Made by a program: the position numbers and the translations under genes. The notes under the pieces are model-generated. The model saw nothing but the letters and a program-made list of their open reading frames with translations. It had not been told where the DNA came from and searched no databases. This document shows, one piece after another, positions 1 through 10,525 of a stretch of 64,000 nucleotides of DNA. The DNA is from Tillus elongatus (Eukaryota; Arthropoda; Insecta; Coleoptera; Cleridae), in contig OZ023267.1 in NCBI GenBank assembly GCA_964006375.1, positions 13,340,346 to 13,404,345 on the forward strand. Direction: 5' to 3'. The first letter of the stretch is position 1; every line of letters begins with the position of its first letter.

Positions 1-2
1 TG

Positions 3-3000
3 GACATCGTGTCGGTAGTTGATCGATCAGAGTTGGAGAGCGAGCATGAAATGCAGAACAAATTCGATGAACTGCAATACTCTATAAAAACTATCTATCG
101 AGAACTGAGAGGTTATGCAAATAAAGCCGCTGAGAATCAAGCTCGATCCGTTTTTCACGGTAGTTCGAAATCGAGTCGAGCATCGAGTAAGTCGCGGTGT
201 TCTGTCAAATCATCGAACGCTCGATCTCTCAGTGAAAAGGAAGTAACGAACGCAAACGCGATTATGTCAACTTCAAATTTAAACAGACATTTGAGGTTAC
301 CGAAAATCGAAATGCCAAAATTCGATGGAAATTGGAAAAACTGGCCAACCTTTTATGATCTGTTTAAAACAATGATTCATGAGAACGAATCATTGTCAGA
401 TATTGAAAAGTTCCAATATTTGAGTGCTTCGTTAGTGAAGGATGCAGCTGGCCTAATCAAGAATTTACCGCTAACGGGAAGCAATTATGGGATTGCATTC
501 AAGTCTCTGGTCTCAAGGTATCACAATACCCGGGTTTTGTTGACCAATTATTGGCAGGGTATTGTACAGGCCCCCAAAGCAAATAGTGAATCTGCTTCTT
601 CCCTACGAACGTTGTTGTCTGTATTCAGTGAAAATTTGGAAGCGTTGAAGCAGTTTGAACATGACATGTGGGATTTCACTAAATTCAACATGTTGCTGCA
701 AAAGGTGGATATGAGTCTTAAGCAAAAATTTGAGCTTGAGTTTTGCGAATCGGACATTCCCAGTTTTAGTAGTTTATGTAGATTCTTGGAAAAGCAGTGT
801 AAAGCAATGGAGACAACTGCCTTAACTTCCAATTATGTGACTAATAGAAGGCAGCATGTTTCAGCAACCACTGCTAGGCCCGCTTCGTCCTTTGTTACCA
901 GCACAAAGCTTGTATGTGCTTATTGTAAGGAGGAGCACCCCATGCTCAAGTGTGATGGATTTCTATCTTTATCCTCTCATAAACGGTATACGTTCGCAAA
1001 AAAGAATAATCTTTGTTTTAACTGTTTATCAAACTCGCATGCCAGCAGGGAGTGCAAGTCATCAAGTTGTCGTGTATGTAATAAACACCATCATACATTA
1101 TTGCACTTCCCAAAAGCACCGGCATCGGGAGATGAGAGTGACTCAAACAAGCCACCTGTGGAAGAGCCACAAGGTGCAGAGCAATTGCGTGTGTTGGCAA
1201 GTGTGGTAAAAAGGGAACAGTCCGTGTTACTGGCAACTATAATGCTATTAGTACGAGATAAAAATGGAAAGGTTAGGAGATGTCGAGCTCTCCTGGATTG
1301 TGCGAGTGAGGCTAATTTCATTTCGCAGCAGTGTGTTGAAAAATTGGGGCTCAACACCTCATCTCGTTCAGTGATGGTTCAAGGCTTGAACCAAATGAGC
1401 TCGCTTGCTAGCCAAGGCACTCTCAAATGTCGAGTAGAGTCCATTTATGAGCCAACAAAGTTAGAGTTGGACATGATTGTGATTCCGAACATTTGTTCCA
1501 AGATCCCTTCTGCTAAAATTGAGCAGTGCCACTGGCAACATATTCAGAACTTAGAGTTGGCAGATTCAGAGTTTGGTATACCAGGGGACATTGAAATTTT
1601 GTTGGGTACTGACGTTTATGCTCATGTGGTTAGACCTGGAATAAAGAGAGGGCCTCGAGGTGCACCAGTGGCCATCAATACTGTTTTTGGTTGGGTGCTT
1701 ATGGGCAGTGTAGAACAGTCAAAGTCTCATTCTGTTGTGAATAGTTTATGCACGTTGGTCGACTTGGATCATACCTTGAAACAGTTTTGGAGCTTGGAAC
1801 AGGTACCACAAGGTTTAGTTATGTCTCCGGAAGATAAAAAATGTGAGGAAATCTTCAAGAAGACTCAGCACCGAAATAGTGCTGGGAGATATATTTTAAA
1901 TATGCCCTTTCGTGAGGGTACTCCGTGTTTGGGAGAATCTTTCAGTGTTGCATTGAGGCGGTTTTACTCCCTGGAAGCACGTCTTAGTAGGGATCCAGCG
2001 TTGCACAAGTCCTATTCGGAGTTTATCAGGGATTATTATGAGTCTGGCCATATGTCTCTGGTATCAGATGTAGCTGTGGAACCATCTGATGCATACTATA
2101 TTCCCCATCATTGTGTGTTGCGTCCTCACAGCCTTTCGACCAAACTGCGGGTGGTATTTGATGCTAGTTCCAAAAGTACGAATGGTGTATCTCTGAACGA
2201 TACGTTGTTAGTGGGAGCGAAGTTGCAGACAGATATTGCCACTGTGTTGTTGAAATTTCGCTCAAACAAAATTGCATTTACTGCTGACATTCGGCAAATG
2301 TATCGACAAATTTTGGTTGTAGATAATCATAGGGATTATCAAAGAATTCTCTGGAGGTTCTCAAAGGGGGAACCTGTACAGAAATATCGCCTTAATACTG
2401 TCACATATGGGGTCTCTTCAAGCCCACACATGGCAATCCGAACAATGATGCAGCTTTGTGATGATGAGGAATCATCTTTTCCATTGGCAGCAAAGCTAGT
2501 TCGGTCCGATCTCTATGTGGATGATGTAGTCAGTGGAGTCGACTCATTGTCAGAGGCTTTTGAGTTGCAACGGCAATTGATTGGGTTGTTTGCTAAGGGG
2601 GGTTTTGAATTGAAGAAGTGGGCCAGCAATAATTCGAAACTGTTGTCCACAGTATCAGCTGATAGTCAGCAACCTCGATCGTTAGATTTAAATGATCCAT
2701 CAGTGTTGAAAATTTTAGGATTGCAGTGGTGTCCCATAGGTGATACATTCTCTTTTAATGTTGAACCTATTGATCGTCCGTGCACAAAACGAAATCTTCT
2801 TTCGGAATTGGCAAGAATTTATGACCCCCTGGGTTTTTTGTCTCCTGTTACCCTGTTGGCAAAATATCTTATGCAGTGCTTGTGGGAGCAAAAAGTGGGA
2901 TGGGATGATAAGCCCTCAAAGGATATTGTTGGTCAGTGGTCTCAGTATAAATCACAACTCAGTGCGCTAGCAGGTTTATCAATTCCCAGAGGCGTAAAAC

Positions 3001-5039
3001 ACGATAATATCATCAGTACAGAACTCCATGGGTTCTGTGATGCATCGGAGCGAGGGTATGCTGCAGTTGTTTACTTGAGACAAGTATCAGAGGAGGGTCA
3101 AGTTTGGATCAATTTTCTGTGTGCCAAGTCCAAGGTATCACCTTTAAAAAGAATATCGATTCCACGTCTCGAATTGTGTGGGTGTTTATTGTTGGCAAAG
3201 CTTCTGGAATTTGTGTGTCGGGTGTATGAAGGTCGTTTTGAGTTTAACTCTATGTATGCTTGGTCAGACTCTATGGTGGCACTTGCCTGGATAAAATCAT
3301 CTTCCAATAGGTGGAAGACCTTTATTGGGAATCGAGTAGCAAGCATACAAGAGAAGATTCCTCCAGAGTCATGGCATCACGTAAGTGGACAAGAAAACCC
3401 AGCTGATTGTGCATCGAGAGGCATGTTACCTTCTGGGTTTTGTGAGCATCCACTATGGTGGGCGGGACCCGCCTGGCTAAAATTGGCAAGAGAAAATTGG
3501 CCCAAGTCGTTGCGTTTTGAGCCGCCAGAAGAGTGCCTGGCGGAGCAACGAACTCTCCCCGTACTAGTTACTTTGGCAAATGAGGAGTGGCTCAGTAAAC
3601 TTTTGAATCGCTTTTCGCATCTACGGAAAATTCAGGGTGTTGTTGTATATTGTCAGCGGTTTGTGCGAAATTGTAGGGTGTCTCCATCTGACCGAACTAC
3701 TGCATCTCTGACAGCCACCGAATTACAGGAGGCGCTTCATATGCTTATCAAATGTGCTCAAGGTGAAGTATTTCAAAGGGAAATAGCATCCTTGGTTAAA
3801 GGTGAGAGGTGTGCGAGGGCAATAAATAAGTTAGCCCCCTTTCTGGATACAGAGGGTATCCTCAGGGTGGGCGGTCGCCTTCGTCAAGCTGATGTTCCAG
3901 TTGAAGTGAAACACCCTATATTGTTGCCCCGCTCACATCGTCTCACCGAGTTAATCATTGCACACACACACCATGTCAATCTTCATCCTGGTCCTCGCAC
4001 ATTGCTTCATTTGCTTTCGCAACAGTTTTGGATTTTGTCCCCTCGGAGAGCTATTCATCATGTTTTGTCAAGGTGCTATCGTTGCTTTCGAGTGAATCCT
4101 ACTCCCATGGCACCGATGATGTCTGATTTGCCAGTTGCCAGGGTTTCTCAGTTGAAGCCGTTTTCACACAGCGGAGTTGATTTTGCAGGTCCAGTTTTTG
4201 TGACACAGGGCAGATATCGAGGTGTCCGAAAGGTGAAAGCATATATTTGTTTGTTTGTGTGCATGGCAACGAAGGCCCTCCATTTGGAAGTAGTGTCTGA
4301 TCTTTCAGCTGAAGCCTTCTTGGCAGCTCTTCGGAGGTTTGTGGCTCGCAGAGGAAAATGTGACAATTTGTATAGCGATAGAGGTACCAACTTCGTCGGC
4401 TCAAATAAGCAGCTCTTAAACTATGCAAAGGGGGCAGCAGATGCTTGTACCATTAAGTGGCATTTCAACCCCCCATCAGCTCCGCATTTTGGAGGTCTGT
4501 GGGAGGCAGGAGTGCGCTCAGTCAAGACTCATTTGCGAAGGGTGATCGGTTTGCAAATTCTGACCTTTGAGGAAATGTCCACGTTGCTTGCTCAAGTGGA
4601 ATCAGTTTTGAATTCTCGACCATTGTGTAGTGCGAGTACTGATCCAAATGATCTGTTAGCCCTATCCCCAGGACATTTTCTTACAATGGAACCGTTAGGT
4701 GCTCCTCCTGATGCTGATTTGACTTTGTTAAGTATGAATCGCTTGTCACGCTGGCAGCTGGTGCAAAGGATCCACCAGGACTTTTGGCGCCGCAGGAAGA
4801 ACGAATACCTGCATACACTGCAGCAGCGTGGTAAGTGGGATACTGTGCAAACGTCCCCCCCGATCGGAGCTTTAGTTGTGATTAAAGATGAGACTTCGTC
4901 ACCTCTTGTTTGGAAGCTCGGACGCATTATGCAACTATACCCAGGCCGTGATGGTATAGCTCGGGTAGCTCAAGTTCGCACTAGTAGTGGCACTTTTGAT
5001 AGGCCTCTGACGAAGTTATGTCTGTTGCCATCGCAGTAA
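3..5039 (+). CDS. BEL/Pao gag-pol polyprotein
   Basis: A frame open from the left edge, with the first in-window ATG at 51; the real start may lie further left. Counting residues from position 9: a Gag-like DUF1759 region at about 95-230; Cys/His knuckles at about 300-360; an aspartic protease with LLDCASE near 425; a reverse transcriptase with YVDD near 835; an RNase H region (FCDASERG near 1008, SDSMVALAWI); an H2C2 zinc finger (HTHHVNLHPG); and an integrase core with D near 1390, D near 1456 (YSDRGTNF) and E near 1498 (GGLWEAG). A C-terminal DUF5641-like segment follows. The order PR-RT-RH-IN, the DUF1759 region and the DUF5641 tail are typical of BEL/Pao. No frameshift or stop is visible, so the enzyme set appears complete. 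Coding potential is clear; current activity is inference. Confidence 0.93.
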   Translation, partial: DIVSVVDRSELESEHEMQNKFDELQYSIKTIYRELRGYANKAAENQARSVFHGSSKSSRASSKSRCSVKSSNARSLSEKEVTNANAIMSTSNLNRHLRLPKIEMPKFDGNWKNWPTFYDLFKTMIHENESLSDIEKFQYLSASLVKDAAGLIKNLPLTGSNYGIAFKSLVSRYHNTRVLLTNYWQGIVQAPKANSESASSLRTLLSVFSENLEALKQFEHDMWDFTKFNMLLQKVDMSLKQKFELEFCESDIPSFSSLCRFLEKQCKAMETTALTSNYVTNRRQHVSATTARPASSFVTSTKLVCAYCKEEHPMLKCDGFLSLSSHKRYTFAKKNNLCFNCLSNSHASRECKSSSCRVCNKHHHTLLHFPKAPASGDESDSNKPPVEEPQGAEQLRVLASVVKREQSVLLATIMLLVRDKNGKVRRCRALLDCASEANFISQQCVEKLGLNTSSRSVMVQGLNQMSSLASQGTLKCRVESIYEPTKLELDMIVIPNICSKIPSAKIEQCHWQHIQNLELADSEFGIPGDIEILLGTDVYAHVVRPGIKRGPRGAPVAINTVFGWVLMGSVEQSKSHSVVNSLCTLVDLDHTLKQFWSLEQVPQGLVMSPEDKKCEEIFKKTQHRNSAGRYILNMPFREGTPCLGESFSVALRRFYSLEARLSRDPALHKSYSEFIRDYYESGHMSLVSDVAVEPSDAYYIPHHCVLRPHSLSTKLRVVFDASSKSTNGVSLNDTLLVGAKLQTDIATVLLKFRSNKIAFTADIRQMYRQILVVDNHRDYQRILWRFSKGEPVQKYRLNTVTYGVSSSPHMAIRTMMQLCDDEESSFPLAAKLVRSDLYVDDVVSGVDSLSEAFELQRQLIGLFAKGGFELKKWASNNSKLLSTVSADSQQPRSLDLNDPSVLKILGLQWCPIGDTFSFNVEPIDRPCTKRNLLSELARIYDPLGFLSPVTLLAKYLMQCLWEQKVGWDDKPSKDIVGQWSQYKSQLSALAGLSIPRGVKHDNIISTELHGFCDASERGYAAVVYLRQVSEEGQVWINFLCAKSKVSPLKRISIPRLELCGCLLLAKLLEFVCRVYEGRFEFNSMYAWSDSMVALAWIKSSSNRWKTFIGNRVASIQEKIPPESWHHVSGQENPADCASRGMLPSGFCEHPLWWAGPAWLKLARENWPKSLRFEPPEECLAEQRTLPVLVTLANEEWLSKLLNRFSHLRKIQGVVVYCQRFVRNCRVSPSDRTTASLTATELQEALHMLIKCAQGEVFQREIASLVKGERCARAINKLAPFLDTEGILRVGGRLRQADVPVEVKHPILLPRSHRLTELIIAHTHHVNLHPGPRTLLHLLSQQFWILSPRRAIHHVLSRCYRCFRVNPTPMAPMMSDLPVARVSQLKPFSHSGVDFAGPVFVTQGRYRGVRKVKAYICLFVCMATKALHLEVVSDLSAEAFLAALRRFVARRGKCDNLYSDRGTNFVGSNKQLLNYAKGAADACTIKWHFNPPSAPHFGGLWEAGVRSVKTHLRRVIGLQILTFEEMSTLLAQVESVLNSRPLCSASTDPNDLLALSPGHFLTMEPLGAPPDADLTLLSMNRLSRWQLVQRIHQDFWRRRKNEYLHTLQQRGKWDTVQTSPPIGALVVIKDETSSPLVWKLGRIMQLYPGRDGIARVAQVRTSSGTFDRPLTKLCLLPSQ

Positions 5040-5190
5040 TACGTCTGCCTTGAAATTTTTTTGTACAGTTAATTATAAATCCAATAGCTTCAGTTTTTTG
5101 TTTTTTGTGCTTATTGTAAATTTTTGTTTTGTTTGTTTATTTGAGAAACAATATAATTATGAAAATAAATCCTTATTTTGGTGGGCGGAA

Positions 5191-5613
5191 TGTTCATGCT
5201 CGTTGTTCTGTCACTTTTAAATTCAAATGTCGCGCGCTACACTGACATAGAGTAAGTGTTACTAATGGTTTCCGCCAGAAGACCAGAGAGGGGGAAGAAG
5301 AATGAGAGAAGGGAGAGACGCTTGCATCCCTCTGCCACTTGTTTTTGAGTCCTTGAAGAGGCAAGAGGTCTCGAGAAAGCGAATTGCTTTCAACCCCTTG
5401 AAGAGACACGAGGTCTCTAAATATCCATTTTGTTTGTGAGTCCTTTGGGAGACACGAGGTCCCTAGAGGTGTTGTGTGTGAATACAGAAAAACGAAGCTT
5501 ATGTTCCTGCATTATTGGAGAATAAAGGTAGGTAACTTTGCTTATTGTCAGTGCCCTATTTGTTCTGTTTTTTTTTGTTATTCATTATAAAATAAATACA
5601 CGTGGTATTTACA
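5191..5613 (+). repeat. 3' LTR of the BEL/Pao element
   Basis: It starts TGTTCATG directly after the purine tract and probably ends TTTACA at 5613. The right border is inferred from where homology to another interspersed repeat resumes. AATAAA lies at about 5521. Three spaced imperfect copies of a motif like CTTGAAGAGACACGAGGTCT occur near 5350, 5398 and 5443. Without the 5' LTR the right border stays uncertain by about 15 bases. Confidence 0.65.
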
Positions 5614-5830
5614 CTAGTCCTTCATTTTACTAAAATATTTTCGGAAAATCCATTTCAACAGACCCTCTTTCTGATGCTTTGGCAGTAGTCTTAGTAACCG
5701 ATATTAATGAAAAATAAATTAGTAGGCTGGGTCACCTTATTTGTCAATGTTGCTTGTTGATATTTTGACGTTTTACATTAAGTACTTTGTTTCGTTTGAT
5801 ATTTCCAAATTGTTTTTGAGTTGTTTGATT

Positions 5831-6170
5831 ATGGTTGAGTTTACTAATCAAGAGCATGCAAAAATGCATTTAATCTATGGAAAAGCCAATTACAACCATT
5901 ATGAAGCCTGCATACTCTATGCACGTAGATATCCTAATCGAATACTACCTAACCCAAGGTCGTTCTAGTATGCACCTATGAGGCTATGTGAAACTGGAAC
6001 ACTCAATAAATCCACTTATTTCGGAGGAGCAAATCAAACGACGAGAACTCCAGAAGTCGAAGAAGCAGTCATGAATGAAGTGGAAAATGACCCCGCTCCG
6101 AGTACAAGAAAAATTGCATCCACATTAAATATTTCATTTATGCTTGTCTGGAGAATGTTGGTAGATAACT
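5831..6170 (+). pseudogene. DUF4817-type transposase, N-terminal helix-turn-helix fragment
   Basis: The frame begins MVEFTNQEHAKMHLIYG and runs through a helix-turn-helix region of the DUF4817 kind found in Tc3/mariner-like insect transposases. One TAG at 5966-5968 interrupts it between RRYPNRILPNPRSF and MRLCETGTLNKS. The frame then continues (NDPAPSTRKIAS) and stops being recognisable near WRML. No catalytic DDE part follows, so this is a 5' fragment of a dead element. Confidence 0.75.
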
Positions 6171-6502
6171 TAAGAGCAGGATTCGAAAGTGGTAGTTGTA
6201 TAAATCTCCGTGTGGGGGGCTACTGTATCATTACTTGAATATTTTAAAATTATTAGCATGGCGCAGAACCATGAGAGATAACGTGCTTATTTAATAGGTA
6301 TTAACTCCAATCGCCTAATAACAAAGGTTACAGAATAATAAAGCAATTTACATTATTTGTATCCTAGGTTGCTATGTGACGCATAAATTACTTAGCAACG
6401 CGAGCTGTAACTTAGTAACCTATATTCCTTTTACCGGTTTACAAAGATCCATATTATATTCATTGATTGTTGTTGCTCTTACTTGTTGAAACTAGTCCAT
6501 AC

Positions 6503-6672
6503 TACATACAGACTTGGAGACTACGTCACAGAAACGTTGAAGAACATCCTAGAACTTCCAGAATTCATAAGGACCACTTGCTTCAGTTAGCTCACGCGCT
6601 GGCTACGCCCTTCACCTACAAGAACGAAAACCAACAGTGAAGCCAGAGAAGTAGTCTCCAAGTCTGTATGTA
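6503..6672. mobile_element. Small MITE with perfect terminal inverted repeats (TA-flanked)
   Basis: CATACAGACTTGGAGACTAC at 6505-6524 is matched exactly in reverse complement at 6651-6670. Each arm is bounded by TA (6503-6504 and 6671-6672), the target duplication expected of Tc1/mariner-type elements. The 126-bp interior has no coding frame. Arms without any mismatch suggest a recent insertion or recent amplification. The autonomous partner is not in this window. Confidence 0.8.
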
Positions 6673-6944
6673 ATCCATATTATAATTCATGTCGTTCAGA
6701 TTTTATTTTTGATTGGGGAAAAACTCAACATTTTGTAAACCAAAATGCTTAAAATTTGCAACAGAGGTTTATTTATTTGATTTCTACCTACATGTAAAGC
6801 CTCATTCCAGTTACTTTAATACTTTCAAAAATATAGCATATTCAAAAATATTTGTTTATATATTTTTTTGGCAAAAACATATTCGTTATAGTTGATTTAT
6901 GAACTCGTCCAAATGAAGACATGCGCCAAGTTTATATAAAAATT

Positions 6945-7062
6945 CAAACCGGCCTTGGATATGGGTACTAGGGGCCCTAATTCACGCTCATTTGAAAAAA
7001 AAAAATCCGAAAGTCTGTCCGTCGTCACCTCTCTATTAGTGAATTTTCTTAATGAAAATTTA
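6945..7062 (-). repeat. HINE-like interspersed repeat, 5'-end fragment
   Basis: Reverse orientation of the family best seen at 16130. The stretch with GATATGGGTACTAGGGGCC, a CGCTCATTTGAA segment and CACCTCTCTATTAGTGAATT matches the other copies. It ends in the family's AGTGAATTTT/AAAATTCACT foldback. Only the part distal to the (TA)n tract is present. The assignment to Helentron-associated elements is inference. Confidence 0.55.
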
Positions 7063-7079
7063 CTAAAAACGCAAGGTTT

Positions 7080-7301
7080 AGTAAATCAGATCTTCGGAGG
7101 GGGCGTAAAGCCGTCGGTCCCGTGTCCATGCGATGTTGGGCACGTTAAAGATCCCTACCCTCCTTACAGAAAGGAAGGGGTTCGGCAAAATTTCCAGGAT
7201 AGTGAGGTGAAACTGCTCCCTGGCGTCGGTGATTGGCCATAGTCGCGGAAATAGGCCGACGTTAAAGAAACAAAACACACAAAACACACAGTAAATCAGA
7301 T
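7080..7301 (+). mobile_element. SINE-like retroposon with 12-bp target-site duplication
   Basis: AGTAAATCAGAT occurs at 7080-7091 and again at 7290-7301, bracketing 198 bp. The insert has a motif widely seen in invertebrate retroposons (GGGCACGTTAAAGATCCC) and ends in an A/C-rich tail (CAAAACACACAAAACACAC). No protein frame of the right kind exists. Duplication plus tail indicates target-primed reverse transcription, as a SINE or as the short 3' end of a LINE. It landed beside the foldback of the HINE-like fragment at 6945-7062. Confidence 0.75.
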
Positions 7302-7904
7302 ACATCTGATATATCAACCAGCCGTAAAATCAAATAGAATCTTGAAATCCAGGCCCATAATTAGGTGGGGCCGAAGCTAAGATATAATTAACTGGTATTT
7401 CACCAAGCTCTCTTGCTAACAATAATATCATAACTAATAATAAAAACAAGTGAATGTTGAACATTAGTAAACAATTAATATTTAATATCGTGATACGTCT
7501 AAAATTGTTTACTGCAATGAACAGAACGATTACCGAGATAATTGTCTAGACTTAGTATGAATTCCATAATTCTTTAACCAACTTTTTATTTATCCGGTTC
7601 TGTCTCCTTGTAGGATCAGTTAAGTTTCGCTTATTTGTAAATATAATTACCGCCCACCAAACATAACTGAATAGATAAGAGTTATGTCATTGGACAAGCT
7701 GCTTCATGTTTGGTGAAGGTGTAAGTAAATTCTCATTGTGGTAACAAGTATTTACATCTCTCAACAGTGAGCTGCTAAAACATGAAAATGTGCTTAAGTT
7801 TTTCAAGAATTTATTTTTAAGGCATGGTAAACGCTTCTTTATAAACGAAATTTTCTTTCTGAAAATTCAAAAGTAAAAGTATTACTAGAGGGTCATTTCA
7901 GTAA

Positions 7905-8225
7905 GGATGTCGTCGTATGTTTTTATTAGTTTCGTTACGAAAATTCACTAATAGAGAAGTAACGATGGTAAGGCTTTCGGAAAATTGATTCAAATGAGCG
8001 AGAATAAGGCCCTTAGAAGCCAAATCCAAGGTTCCTTTGAATTTTTAATATGGTGTATGTATGGATCCGAGCGATAACCCAAAAAATACTCGACTAATTT
8101 GAACGAAACTTGGCCACATAACTTTATGGTATTAAGACCGCGCACGAGTTCGTAAATCAGCTATAACGGACATCTTTTCCCTCCAAAAAAAAAACAGAAA
8201 AATATTTTTGAAAAAGCTATATTTT
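7905..8225 (+). repeat. HINE-like interspersed repeat, partial copy
   Basis: It begins with the subterminal foldback (TTAGTTTCGTTACGAAAATT, then CACTAATAGAGAAG) and carries the family's CAAATGAGCGAGAATAAGG segment. A short AT stretch replaces the usual (TA)n tract. It then enters the ACCCAAAAAATACTCGACTA part and stops where a LINE begins. It is diverged from the other copies. Confidence 0.5.
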
Positions 8226-8235
8226 TGAAAGCATT

Positions 8236-9352
8236 AGAGCGTACATTCCGAGGGCATGGAGACTGGCCAGGGTTGTATTCATTCCTAAACCTGGGCGTCC
8301 AACAGACGAGGTAAAGTCCCTGAGGCCAACAAATCTCATGTCCTTCTTGCTAAAAACAGTGGAAAAACTGCTCGACCGGCACATTAGGGGCGGTGTACTG
8401 GGAGCATATCCCATACAATGCGGACAATATGCACACAGAGCAGGATTCTCAACAGAAACAGCACTGTGCCAACTGGTTCTGAAACTGGAGAATACGCTGG
8501 AGAACAGGGAGGTGGCGCTGGGGGCGTTCCTAGACATAGAGGGGGCCTTCAGCAACACCTCATTCGGATCGGTTCTGGGAGTTGTCAGGGAGCCTGGAAT
8601 AGAGGAGACCTGCTGCACGTGGATCGGTTCCATGCTCAGGGACAGGGCGGTGTTCACCTCACTCGCGGGAGGGACTCTGCTGGCGGGGGTCGCGGCGGGG
8701 TGTCCGCGTTCTGTCTCCCTTGCTCTGGTGCCTAATCGTGGACGGGCTGCTGGGGAGGCTCTCTGGAGGGGGGGGTATGAGGTACAGGGCCATGCGGACG
8801 ACATTGTCACCATAGTCCGAGGAAAGGTCACACAGTCAGTGTGGGAGCGCATGCAGACTGCACTAAAAGTGGTGGAAGGGTGGACGTTTGATCAAGGGCT
8901 CGGCGTGAGCCCCGAGAAAGCAACCGTCGTGCCGTTTACGAGGAGGAGGAAGTGCGACAGCCACAGAACTCTCACTCTATACGGTAGGAGCATTAAAATG
9001 GCCAGGGAGGTAAAATATCTTGGGGTCGTATTGGACTCTAAGCTAACCTGGAATGGTCACATTGGAAAAATACTGCGTAAGGCAGGCATGACCTTAGCCG
9101 TCACTAGGCGGCTATATGGAAAAACGTGGGGACTAAGACCTAGTATGTCCCACTGGCTGTACACAAGGGTGGTCAGACCATCGTTAACATACGCGGCACT
9201 GGTCTGGTGGCCTAAGGTGACACAATCCAGTGCCAAACAAAAACTAGGCAAGATCCAAAGGATGGCTTGCCTAGGCTTCACAGGGGCCATGTCTTCAACC
9301 CCAACAGCCGCCATGGAGGTGCTACTGGATCTGCCCCCCCTAACAATTAGTT
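8236..9352 (+). pseudogene. LINE reverse transcriptase (partial)
   Basis: The frame covers the RT fingers, palm and thumb: MSFLLKTVEKLLDRHIRGG, GFSTETALCQLV, AFLDIEGAF (first catalytic Asp), then GHADDIVTIV. The active-site box reads HADD instead of the usual YADD. The region between (VSLALVP in place of a PQG..LSP box) is also atypical and suggests frameshift damage. After PTAAMEVLLDLPPL the frame is lost by an indel near 9340 and resumes in another frame at 9356. Not expected to be functional. Confidence 0.8.
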
Positions 9353-9355
9353 ATT

Positions 9356-10422
9356 ATGGGGGAGGCCAGGCTAGAACTATACGGACTAGCCTGCAATGGC
9401 AGACTGAAGATCAACCTGGGCTTCAGGGGCCACTGCAAAATTCAGGAGATCTTGAAGGAGCCCATGCTTGAAATGAGGTCAGACTTCGCGAGCCCGCGAA
9501 TCTGCAGGGAAAGCAACTTTACAGTGGAAATCCCCGACCGCGAGGCATGGCGGGAGGAGACGCCGTGCATACCACGGGACGCGCTCGTCTGGTTCACGGA
9601 CGGATCTGGCGGGGATCGTGGGACGGGGGCAGGTGTTTACTCGGAAGGACCGAGGGTAAGTCATAGTATTTCCCTCGGAGCCCATGCAACGGTGTTTCAG
9701 GCCGAAATGTACGCCATCCTGCACTGTGTGCGGGAGAACAAGAGGAGGGGCTACATCAACAAGCGGATTCTCATAGCCACAGACAGCCAGGCAGCCCTTA
9801 AGGCACTAAGTATCCCACGGGTAAATTCCTGGCTGGTGGTGAGTGCCGAGACGAGACACCTAGCTGGGCACAATCAGGTCACCCCCATCTAGGTGCCGGG
9901 TAACTCAGGGGCAAAGACAATGAAGAAGCTGACAGTCTCGCGAAGAGAGGGTCAGCAGAACCATTTATGGGACCAGTACCGGCTCTGGGCGCGACAAAGA
10001 GCACTGCCAGGGGAGCCATTAAGTCCTGGGTCAGAAACCAACACAAGGTGTACTGGGCAGACTATCCAGGGCTCAGACATGGGAAGTCAATAATTGACGA
10101 ACCCAGTTAAAAGAGAGATGTGGAGCTGCTAAATATTAGCAGAGGACATCTCAGAAACATATCAGGTCTCTTGACGGGACACATGGCAGTCAAGAAGCAC
10201 CTGCATAAAATGGGGCGATTCGAAAGGGACCTCGCATGCAGACTCTGCGGTGAGGGGGAGGAATCAGCCCAGCACATCTTGTGCGAGTGTAAAGCTCTAG
10301 ACCGCAGAAAACAACTGATCTACGGACAGTCTAGACCGGAGACAGAGCAATATAAAACTTCACCCTACCAATCGCTGTGCAGACTAGTTCAAGGCACAGT
10401 GATTTTAGAGTGGGTGGAGTAA
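9356..10422 (+). pseudogene. LINE RNase H and C-terminal Cys/His region, broken
   Basis: RNase H motifs are visible in order: WFTDGSGGDRGTG (Asp), FQAEMYAILH (Glu), IATDSQAALKAL (Asp). A stop at 9890-9892 follows, and the conserved HSG box is altered to VPGNSG. A second piece at 10120-10422 holds GHMAVKKHLHKMG and CRLCGEGEESAQHILCEC, a zinc-binding-like segment conserved in all four copies. At least two frame breaks separate the parts. Confidence 0.8.
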
Positions 10423-10525
10423 AACGATTAAGCGCATGCACAATAAGCCAAAGGTTCCAGTGCTATCGGAGTGGCGAGGTCGCGGACGAGCCCTGAGAGA
10501 GAGAAAAAAAGGTTTGGAGAATGGG

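Larger units (their letters stand above)
1..5613 (+). mobile_element. BEL/Pao LTR retrotransposon, left end outside window
   Basis: One plus-strand element made of the gag-pol frame, a short untranslated stretch, a purine-rich tract (GGTGGGCGGA, ending at 5190) and a 3' LTR from 5191. The 5' LTR and primer-binding site would lie left of position 1. The sequence after the LTR matches an interspersed repeat seen again near 16790 and 17690, so the element probably inserted into a copy of that repeat. The uninterrupted coding frame suggests a young insertion. Confidence 0.9.
8230..10510 (+). mobile_element. RNase H-bearing LINE, copy 1 (5' truncated)
   Basis: A plus-strand non-LTR retrotransposon that enters inside the reverse transcriptase domain. 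It continues through RNase H and a Cys/His segment, then ends in a short 3' UTR (AAGCCAAAGG...GACGAGCCCT) with an A-rich tail near 10510. The same family recurs at 20805-22570, 37451-37511 and 53530-53935. An RNase H domain after RT points to the I/LOA-like group. The right neighbour is a mariner relic into which it may have inserted. Confidence 0.85.
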
